From Epiperipatus broadwayi (Eukaryota > Onychophora > Udeonychophora > Euonychophora > Peripatidae), in contig JAQFVV010013384.1 in assembly GCA_028023455.1 (NCBI GenBank), positions 62,001 through 126,000 on the forward strand: a stretch of 64,000 bases of DNA. The letters run 5' to 3'. A model generated the notes under the pieces. The model was not told the DNA's origin, made no database searches, and worked only from the letters and a program-made list of their open reading frames with translations. Each line of letters starts with the position of its first letter. Position 1 is the first letter of the stretch. Positions 27,001 through 41,450 of this stretch are shown here, piece by piece. The translations under genes and the position numbers were made by a program.

Positions 27001-30000
27001 AGGAGCAAACAGAGAGGACAGGAGAGGACAGGAGAAGACAGGAAAGGACAGGAGAGGACAGGAGAGAACAGGAAAGGACAGGCAAAAACAGGAGAGCAGA
27101 GGAGGGGACAGGAGAAGACAGGAGATGTCAGGAAAAAACAGGAGAAGACAGGAGAAAACAGGAGAGGACAGTAGATGGCACAAGAGGACAAGAGAGGACA
27201 GGAAAGGACAGGAGAGAACAGGAGAGAACAGACCAGGACAGGAGAACACAGGACAGGACAGAAGAGGACAGGACAGGAGAGGACAGGACAGGAGAGGAAA
27301 GGAGAGGATAAGCATAGACAGGAGAGGACAGCAGAGGAAAGGACAGTAGAGGACAGGAGAGGACATGACAGAACAGACCAGGACAAAAGAAGACAGGACA
27401 GGAGAGGACAAGAGAAAACAGGACAGGACAGAAGAGGACAGACAAGGATAGTGCAGGACAGGAGAAAACAGACCAGGACAGGAGAGAACAGGACAGGAGA
27501 GGACAGCCCAGGCAAGGACATGATAGGATCGGAGAGTTCAGGACGAGACCGGAGAACACAGGGGAGGACAGGAGAGGACAGGAAAATACAGGAGAGGACA
27601 GGAGAGGATAGGAGAGGACAGGAGAAATCAGGAAAAAACCGGAGAAAACAGGATAGGACCGGAGAGGACAGGAAAGGACCGGAGAGGACAGAAGAGGACT
27701 GGAGAGGACCAGAGAAGACAGGAGAAAACCGGAGAGGACAGGAAAGGACAGGGGAGGACACGAGAGGACACACGAGGACAGGAGAAGACAGAAGAGGACA
27801 GGAGTGGACAGGAAAGGATAGGACAGGACAGGAGAAAAGAGGACAAGACAGGAGAGGAAAGTACAGGACAGGACAAGACAGGAGAGGACAGACTAGGACA
27901 GGACAGGACCGGAGAGGACAAGAGAAGATGGGAGAGGACAGGAAGGATGGGAAAGGATGGGAGAAAATGGTAGAAAACCGGAGAGGATGGGAGAGAACCG
28001 GAGAGGACAGGAGAGGACCGGAGAGTACAGGAGAGGATGGGAGAGGACAACAGAAAATGGGAGAGGACGGGAGAAGACGAGAGAGGACAGGAGAGGACGG
28101 GAAAGGACCAGAGAAGACAGGAGAAGATCGGAGAGGTCAGGAGAGAACCAGAGAGGACAGGATAAGACTAGAAAGGACCAGAGAGGACAGGAGAGGACAG
28201 GAGAGAACTAGAGAGGACCGGAGAAAACAGTAGAAATTTGGAGAGAACAGGAGAGGACACAAGAGGACAGGAGAGGACAGACCAGGACAGGAGAACACAG
28301 GACAGGACAGAAGAGGACAGGAGAGTACAGGACAGGGAAGGACAGGTCAGGACGAGACAGGACAGGCGAGGAGAGCACAGGATAGGAGAAGACAAAAGAA
28401 AACAAGACAGGAGAGGACAGGACAGACCAGGACACAAGAAAAAAAACAGGACAGGAGAGGACAGGAGAGGACAGGACAAAAGAGGACAGTCCAGGACAGG
28501 AAAAAACAGTACAGAATAGGACAGCCCCAGATAGGACAGGATAGTATAGGAAAGGACAGGAGGGTACAGGAGAGGACAGGAGAGGACAGGAGAATATAGG
28601 ACAGGACAGGAGAGGACAGACCAGGACAGGAGAGGAAAGGATAGGAGAGGATAGGACAGGAGAAAACAGGATATGATAGGACAGGAGAAAAGAGGACAGG
28701 ACAGGAGAGGACAGAAGGAGACAGGAAAGGACAGGAAAGGACAGGAGAGAACAGGAAAGGACAGGAGATGACAGGAGATGTCAGGAGAGGAGAGGAAAGG
28801 ACAGAAGAGGACAGGAGAAAGCAGGAAAGAACAGTAGAGGACCTGAGAAAACAGAAGAGGAGCAGAGAGAATGGAAGAGGACAGGAGAGGACAGGAAAGG
28901 ACAGGAGAGAACAGGAGAAGACAGGAGAGGACACGAGAGGACAGGAGAGGAAAGGAGAAGACAGGAGAGGACTGGAGAGGACAGGAGAGGACAGGACAGA
29001 AGAGGACAGGACAGGAGAGGACAGGAGAGGAGAGGACAGGAGAAAACAGGAGAAGACATGAGAGGACAGGAGAACACAGGAGAGGACTGGAGATGACAGG
29101 AGAAGACCGGAGAGAACCGGAGAGGAGAGAAGAGGACAGGAGAGGACAGGAGAGGACAAAATAGGACAGGACAGGAGAGGACCGACCAGGACAGGAGAGG
29201 ACAGGACAGGAGAGGAGAGGACAGGACAGTAGAGGACAGGACATGAGAGGACAGACCAGGACAGGAGAGGACCGGACAGGAGAGTACAGGACAGAAGAGG
29301 ATAGGACAGGAGAGGACAGGAGAAAAGAGGAGAGGACAGGACTGGAGAAGACAGGATAAGAGAGGTCAGGAGAGGACAGGAGAGAACAGAAGAGGACAGG
29401 AGAGAATAGGACAGGATATGAAAGGCCAGGAGAGGACAAGAAAGGACAGCAAAGTACAGGAGAGGCCAGGAGAGAACAGGAGAGGTCAGGAGAAGAGAGA
29501 AGAAGACAGGAGAGGTCAGGAGAGGACAGGAAAGGACAGAAGAAGACAAAAGAGGACAGGATAGGTCAGAGGAGGAGAGGAGGAAACAAGAGAGGACAGG
29601 AGAGGACAAGAGACAAAAGTAGAGGACAGGAAAAAACAGGAGAAAACCGGAGAAGAGAGGAGAGGACCGGAGAAATCAGGAAAAAACCGAAGAGGACAGG
29701 AAAAGACCGGAGAGGACCGGAGAGGACAGGAAAGGAAAGGAAAGGACACGAGAGACACACGAGGACAGGACAAGACAGGAGAGACAGGAGAAAACAGCAG
29801 AGGACAGGACAGGAGAGGACAAGAGAAGACAGGACAGGAGAAGACAGGACAAGACAGGAGAAGAGAGGACAGGGCAGGACAGGAGAGAACAGATCATGAC
29901 AGGACAAGAGAGGACAGGAGAGGATGGGAGAGAACAGGAGAAGACAGGAGAGGACAGGAGAGGCCAGGAGAGGATGAGAAAGGATGGAAGAAACCAGGAG

Positions 30001-31647
30001 AGAACCAGACAGGACGGGAGAAGACCGGAGATGACCAGAGAAAATAGGAAAGGATCGGAGAAAACCAGAGAGGATCGGAGAGGACCGGAGAGGACAGGAG
30101 AAATGGAAGAGGACGGAAGATTACTGGAGAGTTTCGGATAAAACCGGAGAGGACAGGAGAGGACCAGAGAAGAAAACAGAGAACTGAAGAGGACAGGAGA
30201 GGTCTAGAGAGGACAGGAGAAAATGGGAGAGGATGGGAGAGGACAGGAGAAAACAGGAGAGGAAAGGAGAAGACAGGAGAGAAGACGAGAGGACCGGAAA
30301 TGACCGGAAAAAACAGGAGAGGACAGGTGAGGACCAAAGTGAACCGGAGAAAACCGGAGAGGACAGGAGAAAACAGAACAGGACGAGAGAGAACAGGAGA
30401 AGACAGGAGAGGACAGGAAAGGTCCGGAGAGGACAGGCAAAGACTGGAGAGGACTGGAGAGGACAGGAGAAAACAGGAGAAAACCAGAGAGGACCAGAGA
30501 GAACAGGAGGAAACGGGAGAGGACAGTAGATGACACAAGAGGACAGGAGAAAAAAGGAAAAAACAGGAGAGAACAGGAGAGGACAGAGCAGGACAGGAGA
30601 ACACAGGACAGGATAGAAGAGGACAGGACAAGAGAGGACAGGACAGGAGAAAAGAGGACAGGATAGGAAAAGACAGGAGAGGACAGCAAAGGAAAGGACA
30701 GTAGAGGACAGGAGAGGACAGGCCAGAACAGACCAGGCAGGAGAGGACAGGACAGGAGAGGACAAGGGAAAACAGGACAGGACAGAAGAGGACAGACCAA
30801 GATAGGACAGGACAGGATAGGACAGGATAGGATAGGAGAAGACAGGAGGGGACAAGAGAGGACAAAAGATGACAGGAGAGGACAGGAAAAACAGGAGAGG
30901 ACATGAGAGGATAGGAGAGGACAGGAGAAATCAGGAGAAAACGAGAGAAAACAGGAGAGGACCGGAGAGAACAGGAAAGAACTAGAGAACACAGAAGAGG
31001 ACCGGATAAGACAGGAGAGGACAGGAGAAAATTGGAGAGGACAGGAAAGGACAGGAGAGGACAGGAGAGGACACGAGAGGACACACTAGGACAGGAGAGG
31101 ACAGGAGTGGACAGGAAAGGATAAAACAGGAGAGGAGAGGACAAGACAGGAGAGTACAGAACAGGACAAGACAGGAGAAAACAGACCAGGACAGAACAGG
31201 ACAGGAGAGGACAAGAGAGGACGGGAGAAGACAGGAGAGAACGGGAGAAAATGGGAGAGGACCGGAGATGATGGGAGAGGACCGGAGAAGACGGGAGAGG
31301 TCCGGAGAGTACAGGAAAGGATGGGAGAGGATGGCAGAAGACGGGAGAGGACAGGAGAAGACGGGAGAGGATGGGAAAGGACTGGAGAAGACAGGAAAAG
31401 ATCGGAGTAGACCGAAGAGGATAGGAGAGGACGGGAGAAAATGGGAGAAGACGGGAGAGGACAGGAGAGGACCGTAGAGGACAGGAAAGAACCGGAGAAG
31501 ACCGGAGAAAACAGGAGAGGATGGGAGAAAACAGGAGAGGACAGGAGAGGACAGGAAAGAACAGGAAGAAACAGCAGATAACAGGAGAGAACAGGACAGG
31601 AGAGACCAGGACAGGAGAGACTAGGACAGGAGAGGATAGAACAGGAG

Positions 31648-32950
31648 AGGACAGACCTGGACAGGAGAGGACAAAACAGGAGAGGAGAGGAGAGGACAGG
31701 TTAGGACAGGCAAAGACAGGAGAGGAGAGGGCAGGACAGAAGAGGATATGACAGGAGAGGTCAGGAGATGACAGGAGAAAACAGGAGAAGACAGGAGGGG
31801 ACAGTAGAAAACAGGAGAGGACAGGAGAGAACAGGAGGGGACAGGAGATGACAGGAGAGGACAGGAGAGAACAGCAGAGGACAGAAGAGAACAGGTGAAA
31901 ACAGAAGAGGACAGGAGAGAATAGGACAGGAAAGGATAGGACAAACCAGGACAGGAGAGGACAGGACAGAAGAGGATAGGACAGGAGAAGACAGGATATG
32001 ATAGCAGAGGACAGGAGAAGAGAGAAGAAAAGAGGACAGGACAGGAGTGGACAGGACAAAACAGGAGAGGACAGCAGAGGTCATGAGAGGATAGAAGAAA
32101 ACAGGAGAGGTCAGGAGAGGACAGGAAAGGACTGAACAGGAGAGGACAGGGAGTACAGGAGAGGACAGGAGAAAACCGGAGAGGACAAGAGAGGACTGGA
32201 GAGGACAGGAGATGACCGGAGAAAACAGGAGAGGTCAGAAGAGGACCGGAGAGAACAGGAAAGGACACAAGAAAACATCAGAGGACACGAGAGGACAGGA
32301 AAAAACAGGAGAAAACAGGAGAGGACAGGAGAAGACAAAAGAGGACACAAGAGAGGACATGACAGGAGAAGACAGGACAGGACAAGAGAGGATGAGAGAG
32401 GACTTGAGAGGATGGGTGAAGACGGGAGAAAATGAGAGAAAATGGGAAAGGACAGGAGAGAACAGGAGAGGAGCAGAGAAGAAAGGAGAGGATCTGAGAG
32501 GACCGGAAAGGACTGGAGAGAATAGGAGAGGATCGGAGAAAACCGGAGAGGACGGGAGAGGACCGGAGAGGACTGGAGAAGATGGGAGAAGACCGGAGAG
32601 TTCCAAATAAAACCGGAGAGGACAGGAGAGAACCGCAGAGGATCGAAGAGGACAGGAGAGGATAGGAGAGGTCGGGAGAGGACAGAAGAACACAGGAGAG
32701 GATGGGAAAGGACAAGAGAAAACAGGAGAAAATGAAAGAAGACAGGAGAAGACTGAAGAAGACCGGAGAGGACCAGAGAGAACAGGAGAGGACAGGAGAG
32801 GACAAGAGAGGACAGGACAGGAGAGGACAGGAGAAGACCGGAGAGGACAGGAAAGGACCGAAGAAGACAGGAGAAGACCAGAGAGGACCAGAGAGGACAG
32901 GAGAGGACAGGAGAGGACAGACCAGGACAAGAGGGGACAGGACAGGAAAG
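31648..32950 (+). repeat. Higher-order repeat, class 2, copy 2 (first of a tandem pair)
   Basis: Marks in order are CAGACCTGGACAGG (about 31650), GGTTAGGACAGG (31699), GGATATGATAGCAG (about 31995), AGCAGAGGTCATGAGAGG (about 32072), GGTGAAGACGGG (about 32415), GGAGCAGAGAAGAAAGG (about 32471) and a GAGTTCCAAATAAAACC unit (about 32600). The next copy starts at about 32953, giving a period near 1.3 kb. Confidence 0.65.
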
Positions 32951-32952
32951 GA

Positions 32953-34340
32953 CAGACCCAGACAGGAGACGACAAAACAGGAGAGGAGAGGAGAGGACAG
33001 GACAGGTTAGGACAGGAAAAGACAGGAGAGGAGAGGGCAGGACAAAAGAGGACATGACAGGAGAAATCAGGAGCTGACAGGAGAAGACAGAAGAAAACAG
33101 GAGAAGACAGGAGGGGACAGGAGAAAACAGGAAAGGACAGGAGAGGACAGAAGATGACAGGACAGGAGAAGACAGGAGAGGACAGGAAAGGACAGAAGAG
33201 AACAGGAGAGAACAGGAGAGGACAGGAGAGAATAGGACAGGACAGGAGAGGACAGACCAGACAGGAGAGGACAGGACAGAAGAGGATAGGACAGGAGAGG
33301 ACAGAATATGATAGCAGAGGACAGGAGAAGAGAGAAGAAAAGAGGACAGGACAGGAGTGGACAGGACAGGACAGGAGAGGACAGCAGAGGTCTTGAGAGG
33401 ATAAAAGAGGACAAGAGAGGTCAGAAGAGGACAGGAAAGGATAGGACAGGAGAGGACAGGAGAGTACAGGAGAGGACAGGAGAAAACCGGAGAGGACAGG
33501 AGAGGACTGGAGAGGACAGGATATGACTGGAGAGAACAGGAGAGAACAGGAGAGGACCAGAGATGACAGGACAAAACAGGAGAGGACACGAGAGGACAGG
33601 AGAGGACAGGAGAAAACAGGAGAGGACAGGACAAAACAAGAGAGGACACAAGAGAGGACAGGACAGGAGAAGACAGGACAGGAGAGGATGGGAGAAAACT
33701 TGAGAGGACGGGTGAAGACGGGAGAGGATGAGAGAAAACAGGAAAGGACACGAGAGAACAGGAGAGGAGCAGAGAAGAAAGGAGAGGATTGAAGAGGATC
33801 GGAGAGGACTGAAGAGAATAGGAGGGGATCGGAGAAAACCGGAGAAAACAGGACCGGAGAGGACAGGAGAAGATGGGAGAGGACTGGATAGTTCCGGATC
33901 AAACCGGAGAGGACAGAAGAGGACCGGAGAGGACCGCAAAGGAATGAAGAGGACAGGAGAGGTCGGGAGCGGACAGGAGAACACAGTAGAGGATGGGAAA
34001 GGACAGGAGAAAACAGGAGAAAATGAAAGAAGACAGGAGAGTACAGGAGAGAAGAGGACAAGAGAGAACAGGAGAAGACAGGAGAGGACAGGAGACAACC
34101 GGAGAGGACAACAGAGGACCGGAAAGGACCGGAGATGACCAAAGATGACCGGAGAGAACTGGAGAGAACAGGAGAGGACAGGAGAGGAGAAGAGAGGACA
34201 GGAGAGGACAGGAGAAGAATGGAGAGAACAGGAAAGGACCGAAGAGGAGAGGAGAAAATCAGAGAGGACCGGAGAGAACAGGAGAGGACGAGAGAAGATA
34301 GGAGAAAACAGGAAAGGACAGGAGAGGACAGTAGAGGACA
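32953..34340 (+). repeat. Higher-order repeat, class 2, copy 3 (second of a tandem pair)
   Basis: It repeats the marks of copy 2 about 1306 bp downstream: GGTTAGGACAGG (33005), GATAGCAGAGGACAGG (about 33310), AGCAGAGGTCTTGAGAGG (about 33383), GGTGAAGACGGG (about 33712), GGAGCAGAGAAGAAAGG (about 33766) and a TTCCGGATCAAACC unit (about 33890). After about 34340 the class 1 mark GACCAGGACAGGAGAACACAGG appears, so the class changes there. Confidence 0.65.
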
Positions 34341-37300
34341 CAAGGGGACAGACCAGGACAGGAGAACACAGGTCAGGACAGGACAGGAGAAAAGAGGACA
34401 GGAAAGGACAGGACAGAAAAGGACAGGACAGGAGAGGAGAGGACAGGATATGAGAAGACAGAAGAAGACAGGAGAGGACAGGACAGCAGAGGACAGGAGA
34501 GAACAGGGCAGGACAGACCGAGACAGGAGAGGACAGGACAGGACAGAAGAGGACAGGAGAAAACAGGACGGGACAGGAGAGGACAGACCAGGTTAGAACA
34601 GGACAGGAGAAAACAGACCAGGACAGGAGAAAACAGACCAGAACAGGAGAGGACAGGACAGGAGAGGACAAGACAGGAGAGGACAGCCCAGGATGAGACA
34701 GGAAAGGATAGGAGAGGACAGGAGGGGACAGGAGAGGACAGGAGAACAAAGGAGAGGACAGGAGAGGACAGGATAGGACAGGAGAGGACAGGATAGGACA
34801 GGAGAAAACCGGAGAAAACCGGAAAAGACAGGAGAGGACAGGAGAAGACAGGAGAAAACCAGAGAGAACAGGAAAGGACAGGAGAGAACAAGAGAGGACA
34901 GGAGAGGACACGAGAGGACACACAAAGATAGGAGAGGACAGGAGAGGACAGGAGAGGATGGGACAGAAGAAAACAGGAGAGGACAAGAGAGGAGAGGACA
35001 GGACAGGAGAGGACAAGACAGGAGAGGAGAGGACAGGACAGGATAGGACAGGAGAGGAAGGGAGAAATTGGGAGGGGACCGGAGAGGATGGGAGAGGACT
35101 GGAGAGGACGGGAGAGGACCGGAAAGTATGGGAGAGGATGGGAGAAAATGGCAGAAGATGGGAAAAGACGGGAGAGGATGGGAGAAAATGGGAGAGGACA
35201 GGAAAGGACCGGAGAGGACAGGAGAAGATCGGAGAAGACCGGAGAGGACCAGAGAGGACAGGAGAGGATCGGAGAGGACTGGAGACAACCGGAGAAGACA
35301 GGAGAGGACCCAAGAGAACAGGAAAGGATGGGAGAGGATGGGAGAACACCGGAGAAGATCGAAGAGAACCGGAGCAAACAGGAAAAAAATGGAGAGGACC
35401 GGAGAAGACAGGAGAGGATTGGAGAGAACAGGAGAGGACAGGAGATAACAGGAAAGGTTGGGAGAGGACAGGAGAGGACATGAGAAGACAGCAGAAGACA
35501 GGAGAGGACAGGAGAGGACAGGAGAAGACGGGAGAAAATGAAAGAGGACAGGAGAGGACTGGAGAGTATGGGAGAGGATCAGAGATGAACGGAGACGAAA
35601 GGAGAGGACTGTAGAGGACAGGAGAATGCAGGAGAGGATGGGACGGCACAGGAGAGGACGGGAGAGTACAGGAGAGGACAGGCGAGGACCGGAGAGGACA
35701 GGAGAGGACAGGAGAGGTCCGGATAGAACAGGAGTGTACAGGGTAGGACAGGAGACAACAGGAGAAAACAGGAAAGGACAGGAGAGTATAGGAGAAGACA
35801 GGAGAAGACAGGAGAAGACAGGAGATGACAGGAGAAAACCGGAGAGGACAGGAGAGGACAAGAGAGGACCGGAGAGGATGGGAGAAGACACGAGAGGATG
35901 GGAAAGAAAGGAAAGGACTGGAGAGAATGGGAGAGGATGAAAGAGGACAAGAGAAGACCGGAGAGGATGTAAAAGGACAGGAGAAAACAGTAGAGGACAG
36001 GAGAAAACAGGAGAGGACAGGAAAGACAGGAGAGGAGAGGACAGGACAAGACAGGAGGGGACACGAGAAAACAGGAGGGGACAGGAAAAAACAGGAGAGG
36101 ACAGGATAAAAAAGGAGAGGACAGGAGAGGACAGGAGAGGACAGACCAGGACAGGAGACAACAGGACAGGAGAGGATAGGACAGGAGACAACAGACCCGG
36201 ACAGGAGAGGACAAAACAGGAGAGGAGAGGACAGGACAGGTTAGGACAAGAGAGGACAGGAGAGGGCAGTACAGGAGAGGACATGACAGGAGAGAACAGG
36301 AGGAAACAGGAGAGGACAGGAGAAAACAGGAGGCAACAGGAGGGGACAGGAGAGCACAGGAGAGAACAGGATAAAAAAGGAGAGAACAGGAGAAGACAGG
36401 AGAGGACAGGAGAGGACAGACCAGGACAAGAGATGACAGGACAGGAGAGGATAGGACAGTAGACGACAGACCCGGACAGGAGAGGACAAAACAGGAGAGA
36501 AGAGGACAGGACAGGTTAGAACAAGAGAGGACAGGAGAAAAGAGGGCAATACAGGAGAGGACATGACAGGAGAGGTAAGGAGATGACAGGAGAGGAGAGA
36601 ACAGGAGAAGACAGCAGGGGACAGGAGAAAACAGGAGAGGACAGGACAGAACAGGAGATGACAGGAGAGGACAGGAGATGACAAAAGAGGACAGGAGAGG
36701 ACAGGAGTGGATAGGACAGGAGAGGAGAGGACAGACCAGGACAGGATAGGAGAGGACAGGATATGATAGCAGAACACAGGAGAAGAGCGAAGCAAAAAGG
36801 ACAGGTCAGGAGAGGACAAAACAGGAGAGGACAGCAGAGGTCATGAGAGGATAGGAGAAAACAGGAGAGGTCAGGAGAGGACAGGAGAGGTTAGGACAGT
36901 AGAGGACAGGAGAGTACAGGAGAGGACAGAAGAAAACTGGAAAGGACAGAAGAGGACTGGAGAGTACAGGAGAGGACCGGAGAGGAGAGGACAGGAGAGG
37001 ACCGGAGAGGACAGGAGAGGACAGGAGAGGAGAGGACACGAGAGGACAGGAGAGGACCGGATTGGAGTAGTAGAGGACAGGACAAGACAAAAGAGGACAA
37101 GAGAGAACAGGACATGAGAGAACAGGACAGGAGAGGATGGGAGAGGACTTGAGAGGACAGGAGAAGATGGGAGAGGATGAGAGAGGATGTAAGAGGACAG
37201 GAGAAAACAGGAGAGGACAGGAGTGGACAGGAGAGGACGGGAGAAGATGGGAGAAGACCGGAGAAAACAGGAAAAGATCGGAGAGGACCAGAGAAAACCA

Positions 37301-37794
37301 GAGAGGACAGGAGTGGACCGGAAAAAACAGGAGAGGACCGGAGGAGACAGGAGAGGACTGGAGAGAACAGAAGAGGACAGGAAAAAACAGGAGAAGTCAG
37401 GAGAAGAAAGGAGAGGACAGGAGAGGACAGGACAGGACCGGAGAGGACCGGTGAAGACTGGAGAGGACCGGAGAGGACAGGAGAGGCCATGAGAGGACAG
37501 GAAAAGACAGGAGAGGACAGGAGAGGACAGGACAGGAAAGGACAGAAGAGGACAGGACAGGAGAGGACAGGACAGGAGAGGAGAGGGCAGGATAAGAGAA
37601 CACAGGATAGGACAGGAGAGGACAGGACAGCAGATAACAGGAGAGAACAGGACAGGAGAGACCAGGACAGGAGAGGACAGGAAAGAAGAGGACAGGAGAA
37701 AACCGGACAGGACAGGAGAGGACAGACCAGGATAGGACAGGATAAGATAGGAGGGGACAGGAGGGGACAGGAGAGGACAGGAGAGGACAGAAGA

Positions 37795-37980
37795 AGACAG
37801 GAGAGGACAGGAGAGGACAGGAGAGGACAGGAGAGGACAGGAGAAGACAGGAGAGGACAGGAGAGGACAGGAGAGGACAGGAGAGGACAGGAGAGAACAG
37901 ACCAGGACAGGAGAGGACAGGAGAGGACAGGAGAGGACAGGAGAGGACAGGAGAGGACAGGAGAGAACAGGAGAGGACAG
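37795..37980 (+). repeat. Most homogeneous tract of the 10-bp satellite
   Basis: In this stretch nearly every 10-mer is the exact consensus GGACAGGAGA, with only a few single-base variants. This contrasts with the rest of the array, where most neighbouring units differ. It is either the youngest local amplification or a tract smoothed by assembly consensus. Confidence 0.7.
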
Positions 37981-40900
37981 GAGAGAATAGGAGAGGACAG
38001 GATAGGACAGGACAGGACAGGAGAGGACAGGAGAGAAGAGGATAGGACAGGAGAGGACAGAGAGAGGATAGGAGAGGACAGGAGAGGAAGGAGAAGAAGA
38101 GAGGACAGGACAGGAGTGGAGAGGACAGGAGAGGACAGGAGAGGACAAGAGAGGACAGGAGAAAACGAGAGAGGACAGGAGAGGACAGCACAAGAGAGGA
38201 CAGGAGAGTACAGGACAGGAGAAGACAGGACAGCACAGGAGAGGACTGGAGAAGACAAGGGAGGACAGACCAGGACAGGACAGGAGAGGACAGGACAGGA
38301 GAGAACAGCAGAAGACAGGAGAGGACAGGAGAGGATTGGATGGGACGGTAGAAAATGGGAGAGGATGGGAAAAGACTGGAGAGAACCAGAGCTGACCAGA
38401 GAACACGAGAGAGGACCATAGAGGACAGAAAAAGACAGGAGATGACAGGAGACGACAGGCAAGGACAGGAAAGGATAGGAGAGGACAGGAGGGGACAGGA
38501 GAGGTCAGGAGAGGACAGGAGAGCACAGGCCAGGACAGGAGAGAACAGACCAGGACAAAAGAAAACAGGACAGGAGAGGATAGGATAGGAGAGGACAGAC
38601 CCAGACAGGAGAGGACAGGACAGAATAGGAGAGGAGAGGACAGGACAGGAGAGGACAGCTAAGGAGAGGACAGGACAGGAGAGGACAGGAGAGGTCAGGA
38701 GAGAAGAGGAGAGGACAGGAGAAGACAGGAGAAGATGAGAAAAGAGGAGAAAACAAAAGAGGACAGGAAAGAACAGGAGAGGACAGGAGATGACAGGAGA
38801 GGACAGGAGAGGACAGGAGAGGACAGGAGAAGAGAGGAGAGGATAGTACAGGACAGGAGAGGACAGACCAGGACAGGAGAGGACAGGACAGGAGAGGATA
38901 CAACAGGAGAGAACAGTATGTGATAGGAAAACACAAATGAGGAGAGGAGAGGCCAGGACAGGACAGGAGATGACAGGAGAGGACAGGAGAAGACAGGAGA
39001 GGACAGGAGAGGACAGGAGAGGACTGGAGAGGATAGGATAAAACAGGAAAAGACAGGAGAGGACAGGAGAGGATAGGGGGGATAGGAGAGGTCAAGAGAG
39101 GACAGGAGAAGACAGGAGAAAACAGGAGAGGTCAGGAGAGGACAGGAGAGGACAGGAAAAAACCGGACAGGACCGGAGAGGACAGAAGTGGATCGCAGAG
39201 GACTGGAGAGGACAGGAGAAATCCGGAGATGACAGAAGAGGACAGGAGAAATCCGGAGATGACAGGAGAGGACAGGACAAAAGAGGACAGGAAAGGTTGG
39301 GAGAAGACAGGAGAGGACAGGAGAGGACAGGAGAGGTTGGGAGAGGACAGGAGAGGACAGGCAAGGACAGGAGAGGACAGGAGAAGACAGGAGAGGACAT
39401 GAGAGAACAGGAGATGACAGGAGAGGACAGGAGAGGACAGGAGAGGATGAAGAGAACAGGAGAGGACAGGAGAGGACAGGAGAGGACCAGAGAGGACAGG
39501 AGAGGACCAGAGAGAACCAGAGAGGACAGGAGATGATAAGGAGAAGACAGGAGAGGACCAGAGAAGACTGAAGAAGACTGGAGAGAACAGGAGAGGACAT
39601 TAGAGAACAGGACAGGAGAGGACAGGACAGGAGAAGACAGGACAGGACAGGAGAGGACTGGACAGGACAGGAGAGGACAGACCAGACAGGACAGGACAAG
39701 AGAGGACAGGAGAGGACAGAAAAGGATGGGAGAGGACAGGAGAGGATGGGAGAGGACGGGAGAGGACAGGGAAGGACAGGCAAGGACCGGAAAGGACCGG
39801 AGAGGATGGTAGAGGACTGGAGAAAATGGGTGAGTACAGGAGATGATGGGAGAGGACAGGAGATGACCGGAGAGGATTGGAAAGGACCTGAGAAAACAGG
39901 AGAATATGGGAGAGGACAGCAGAGGATGGGAGAGGACGGAAGAGGATGGGAAAAAACAGGTGAGGACAGGAGAGGTCAGGCAAGGTCGGGAGAGGACAGG
40001 AGAGTACAGGGAAGACAAGATTGGACAGGATAGGACAGGAGTGTACAGGAGAGGACAAGAGAGCACAGGAGACGACAGGACAGGACAGGAGAGTATAGGA
40101 GAAGACAGGAGAGGACAGTAAAGGACAGGAAAAAACCAGAGAGGACAGGAGAAGACAGGAGAGGACCAGAGAGGACCCTAGAGGACAGGACAAAACAGGA
40201 GAGGACTGGAGAGGACTGCAGAGAACCGAAGACTGGAGAAAACCAGAGAGGACAGGAGAGGACTGGAAAGGACAGGAGAGAACCGGAGAAGTCAAGAGAG
40301 GACCGGAGAGGACCGAAGTAAACTGGAGAGGACAGGAGAGCACAAGAGAGGATCGGAGAGGACAGGAAAAAACCAGATAGGACAGGAGAACACCGGCGAG
40401 GACAAGAGATGACAGGGGAGGACCGGAGAGGACCGGAGAAGACAGAAGAAAAGCAGAGAGGACAGGAGAGGACACAAGAGGATAGGAGAGGACAGAAAAG
40501 GACAGGAAAGGACAGACCAGGACAGGAGAGAACAGGACAGGAGAGGACAGGAGAGGATCAGAAGGGACACGAGAGAACTGGAGAGGACAGGAGATGTCTG
40601 GAAAGAATGGGAGAGAACCGCAGAGAACTGGAGAGGATAGGAGAGGACAGGAGAAAACTGAAAAGGACAGGAGGGGACCGGATAGGACAGGAGAGAACAG
40701 GAGAAGACAAGAGAGGACAGGAGAGTAGAGGAGAAAACAGAAGAGGATCAGAGAGGCCAGGAGAGGTCCGGAGAAGACAGGAGAAGACACGAGAGAACAA
40801 GAGAGGACCGGAGAAAACCGGAGAGGACCGGAGAGGACAGGAGAGAATAGTAGTGGACAGGAGAGGACAGGACAGTAGAGGACAGACCAGGACAGGACAG

Positions 40901-41148
40901 GAGAAAACAGTAGAGGACAGGAGAGGACGGGAGAGGATGGGAGACATGAGGAAAGGACAGGAGAAAACGAGAGAGGACGGGAGTGGACGGGTTAGATGGG
41001 AGGGAACCGGAGAGAACCGGAGAGGACAGGAGAGGACCAGAGAGGACAGGAGAGAACGGGAGAGGATGAGAGAGCACGGGAAAGGACCGGAAAGGACGGG
41101 AGAGTACAGGAGAGGACCAGAGAAGACCGCAGATGACCCGAGAGGACA

Positions 41149-41450
<302 letters not shown>

